This document shows positions 61,113 to 64,000 of a stretch of DNA of 64,000 nt, one piece after another. The stretch comes from Sulfidibacter corallicola. GTDB taxonomy: Bacteria > Acidobacteriota > Holophagae > Acanthopleuribacterales > Acanthopleuribacteraceae. The stretch spans positions 7,496,256-7,560,255 of the forward strand of contig NZ_CP071793.1 in NCBI RefSeq assembly GCF_017498545.1, written 5' to 3'. The position numbers and the translations under genes are program-made. Below the pieces are notes generated by a model. The model was not told the DNA's origin and searched no databases. It worked only from the letters and a program-made list of their open reading frames with translations. Numbering within the stretch: position 1 is the first letter of the stretch; each line of letters starts with the position of its first letter.

Positions 61113-61588
61113 GTTCGAAAAACACGGTCGTAATGTGAATTTACCGGGCGGTGAGTCCCTTCGGCTTTCGGACCGAAACCGGATCTACCGGTTTCCGGAG
61201 TTCCCATCATAGATGAAAAACAGATCCTTCGCTCGGGAATCGGCGGCTCCGGAATTCGCGCCGGTGGACTTGCTGCCGCAGCGCTCTTCCACCCTTGCGA
61301 TTCCTTTGCGCACAACGCTGGCAAACCTGGACTCATCTTAGCATTTGAAGCCCGTTCGGCGCCTCTATTTCCTATGAGAAATTCATGATTTTGGCGGGTC
61401 CAATCGCCACTTGGCGACCTGTGTCACGCCCCCGGGCAGAAACGGACCCTGTCATGGATGAAAATGTTCTGTTTCGGGTAACGAATTGAATTGCGATTCA
61501 CGATGTTCGCTGGGTTTGTCGCGAATTTTTCGCGATCGATCACCGGTCACTGGGTTTCAAGTGGGTAACGAATTGAAGCCAGTCTCGC

Positions 61589-61630
61589 TGAGACCTGAGA
61601 CCTGAGACCTGAGACCTGAGACCTGACACC
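61589..61630. repeat. TGAGACC heptamer microsatellite
   Basis: Five perfect TGAGACC units and one variant (TGACACC) in tandem. A period of seven is out of frame with codons, so its number could vary freely in this non-coding gap. Confidence 0.9.
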
Positions 61631-61639
61631 TGGCACCGC

Positions 61640-61691
61640 GCCCATCCAGCCAAAGCAATTTGGGAGTCACGATCTTTTTCTGGATGGGCAC
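61640..61691. repeat. Gene-end inverted repeat, copy 3
   Basis: Arms GCCCATCCAG and CTGGATGGGC lie six bases beyond the stop codon of the minus-strand htrA gene, with a 30-base spacer. The third site where this dyad directly follows a stop codon. Confidence 0.75.
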
Positions 61692-61697
61692 AAACGG

Positions 61698-63089
61698 TCA
61701 TTTCTTGCGCAGGAACACCGTTCGTTCGGTGCGTGAAACGCGGTAGTTGGTACGCAGCACCTGAACCACGCGTACTGGTACCAAGCCGCCCGACCGAACG
61801 TCACCCAGGACTTTTTTGAACTGGTCGACCGAAGTGATCGGTTGGCGGTTCAGGTGGGTGATTACCGTGCCCGGTGTGAGCTGTTTGGACTCGGCCAGGC
61901 TGCCGGGTGCCACACCCTCGATGAGCACGCCCTCGATCGGTTCCTCCAGGCCCATTTCCTCGAGCCGCTCTTCCGAAAGGGGAAGCAGCGAGAGGCCGAT
62001 GCTCTCGAAGCCGGTTTCCTCGCGCGCCGGTTCGTCCGGAGCATCGGAGAAGAAGTTCGAGTCGGGATCCGTCAATCGGCGGCGATCGGTCAACTTGATC
62101 GTTTTGCGGGTCTTGCTGCCGTCCGACAGCAGTTCCAGATCCACGACCGATCCGGGCGGACGGTTGCCGATCAGGGCGATCACATCTTGGGAGTTCCGGA
62201 CCTTTTGGCCGTCGACCGCGATGATCACGTCGTCCTTGCGGATACCGGCCTTGGCGGCGGGGAACCCGTTCGCCACGTTCTGGATCAGGGCACCGCCCTG
62301 GATGCCGTAATATTCGCGTGCTTCGTCGTCGAGGCTGGCCAGGGTGACGCCCAGTGCGCCGCGCCGCACCTCGCCGTGACGCTTCAACTGGTCGATGCTG
62401 TGTTTGAACAGTGCGCTGGGGATCGCGAATCCGTAGGTTTCGCCGCGCGATACGATCATGGTGTTGATTCCCACGACGTCACCGCGGTTGTTGACCAGGG
62501 GACCCCCGGAGTTGCCGAAGGTGATGTCCGCATCCGTTTGGATGTACGTGGCCAGATCCACCTGGCCCGCATTCATGTTGCGACCGATGCCGCTGATGAT
62601 CCCGCTGGTGACCGAAAATCCCAGGTAGAGCGGGTAACCCAGTGCCAGAACCGTGTCGCCCACACGCATTTTGTCGCTGTTGCCGAGGCGCAGAAAGGGC
62701 AGGTTGCCCGCATCGATCTTCAACAGCGCGATGTCCATGCTGTCGTCGCTGCCGATCAATTTGGCCAGATAGCGTTTTTCGTCGTGGAGAATGACGGAGA
62801 TTTCGTCGGCCCGTTCGACGACGTGGCGATTGGTGACCACGTACCCGTCAGAAGAAATCAGGAAACCCGAACCCGCTGAGTTGGTGTCCTGGCCGCGTGG
62901 CGTCTGCGGCTGGAAGAAGAAGTCGTAGGGGCTGTTTTGGCGGCGGTTGACCTGTTGGGTGGTGGATTGGATGTGAACAACGCTGGATCGAGTCTTTTCG
63001 ACCAGGTCCGCAAAGCCCTCCAGGGGCTGTGCGATGGCAGTGGTGCTGACGATGATCAAACTCAGCGACAAGATCGAGAAAAGTTTCAT
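61698..63089 (-). CDS. HtrA/DegP-type periplasmic serine protease
   Basis: A 463-residue protein with signal peptide 'MKLFSILSLSLIIVSTTAIA'. The trypsin-like domain has His89 ('VVTNRHVVE'), Asp119 ('DSMDIALLKI') and Ser194 ('TFGNSGGPLVNN'). Two PDZ domains follow at about 240-330 ('AAKAGIRKDDVIIAVDGQKV') and 370-460 ('LAESKQLTPGTVITHLN'). It degrades or refolds damaged envelope proteins, as DegP and DegQ do. The gene stands alone. Many relatives are stress-induced, but no extracytoplasmic-stress promoter was recognised upstream. Confidence 0.95.
   Translation of the reverse strand: MKLFSILSLSLIIVSTTAIAQPLEGFADLVEKTRSSVVHIQSTTQQVNRRQNSPYDFFFQPQTPRGQDTNSAGSGFLISSDGYVVTNRHVVERADEISVILHDEKRYLAKLIGSDDSMDIALLKIDAGNLPFLRLGNSDKMRVGDTVLALGYPLYLGFSVTSGIISGIGRNMNAGQVDLATYIQTDADITFGNSGGPLVNNRGDVVGINTMIVSRGETYGFAIPSALFKHSIDQLKRHGEVRRGALGVTLASLDDEAREYYGIQGGALIQNVANGFPAAKAGIRKDDVIIAVDGQKVRNSQDVIALIGNRPPGSVVDLELLSDGSKTRKTIKLTDRRRLTDPDSNFFSDAPDEPAREETGFESIGLSLLPLSEERLEEMGLEEPIEGVLIEGVAPGSLAESKQLTPGTVITHLNRQPITSVDQFKKVLGDVRSGGLVPVRVVQVLRTNYRVSRTERTVFLRKK

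Positions 63090-64000
<911 letters not shown>

Larger units (their letters stand above)
61113..61697. other. Intergenic region between htrA and cdaA
   Basis: 585 bases. It contains a heptamer microsatellite (61589-61630), a repeated word GGGTAACGAATTGAA (near 61477 and 61563) and the gene-end inverted repeat at 61640. The cdaA promoter should lie near 61130-61330. No gene is supported. Confidence 0.45.

Overview
The window looks like a GC-rich Gram-negative chromosome. It carries a TonB-dependent receptor, signal-peptide proteins, an outer-membrane porin and a periplasmic HtrA protease. My best guess is Acidobacteriota (Holophagae / Acanthopleuribacter-like). This rests on the mixture of gene families (PCP_red-domain proteins beside aerobic respiratory genes, cdaA-cdaR-glmM in a Gram-negative, T3SS chaperone) and on the dense small dispersed repeats. 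It is an inference, not a demonstrated placement. No rRNA, tRNA, transposase, integrase or CRISPR array was recognised.

Layout. 1-9.3 kb: the end of a TPR protein overlapping a secreted helical-repeat protein, an OprC/NosA-type copper receptor, a secreted carbohydrate-type beta-sandwich protein, a probable type III secretion chaperone with its candidate effector, a HExxH metalloprotease and a pirin. 9.3-10.5 kb: palindromic repeats. 10.5-25.2 kb: a giant TPR/double-kinase sensor, an SDR, a small zinc-ribbon protein, a secreted endonuclease I, small membrane proteins, and an Mrp-type ATPase coupled to a zinc-ribbon protein, then 1.8 kb of tandem and direct repeats.

25.3-40.7 kb is the centrepiece, sixteen plus-strand genes forming a respiratory and heme supercluster. 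In order: a double UspA protein with three PCP_red-like domains and a zinc ribbon; a cytochrome bd-like membrane protein fused to two c-type heme domains; two further cytochromes c, one ending in an ethylbenzene-dehydrogenase-like heme domain; a small exported protein; a cupredoxin-like protein; heme-copper oxidase subunits I, III and IV; two tiny proteins; subunit II; protoporphyrinogen oxidase; and a radical SAM/SPASM enzyme that also ends in a PCP_red domain. A plausible reading is that the bd-like/cytochrome c module passes quinol electrons to the copper oxidase. The heme enzymes would supply cofactor, and the copper receptor at 1.1-3.4 kb could supply metal.

41-64 kb: a GNAT protein, a second block of palindromic repeats, a TetR-controlled RND/MMPL envelope export locus (sorting protein, porin, RND pump), a UspA protein, a membrane AraC regulator and two TolB-like beta-propeller proteins. 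Then comes a minus-strand housekeeping run (cdaA, cdaR, glmM, pdxJ, maf, asd, Lrp-type regulator), an HtrA protease and the start of a secreted surface protein.

Several short inverted repeats recur directly after stop codons. The intergenic regions carry a family of hairpins starting with GTAG, resembling REP elements.
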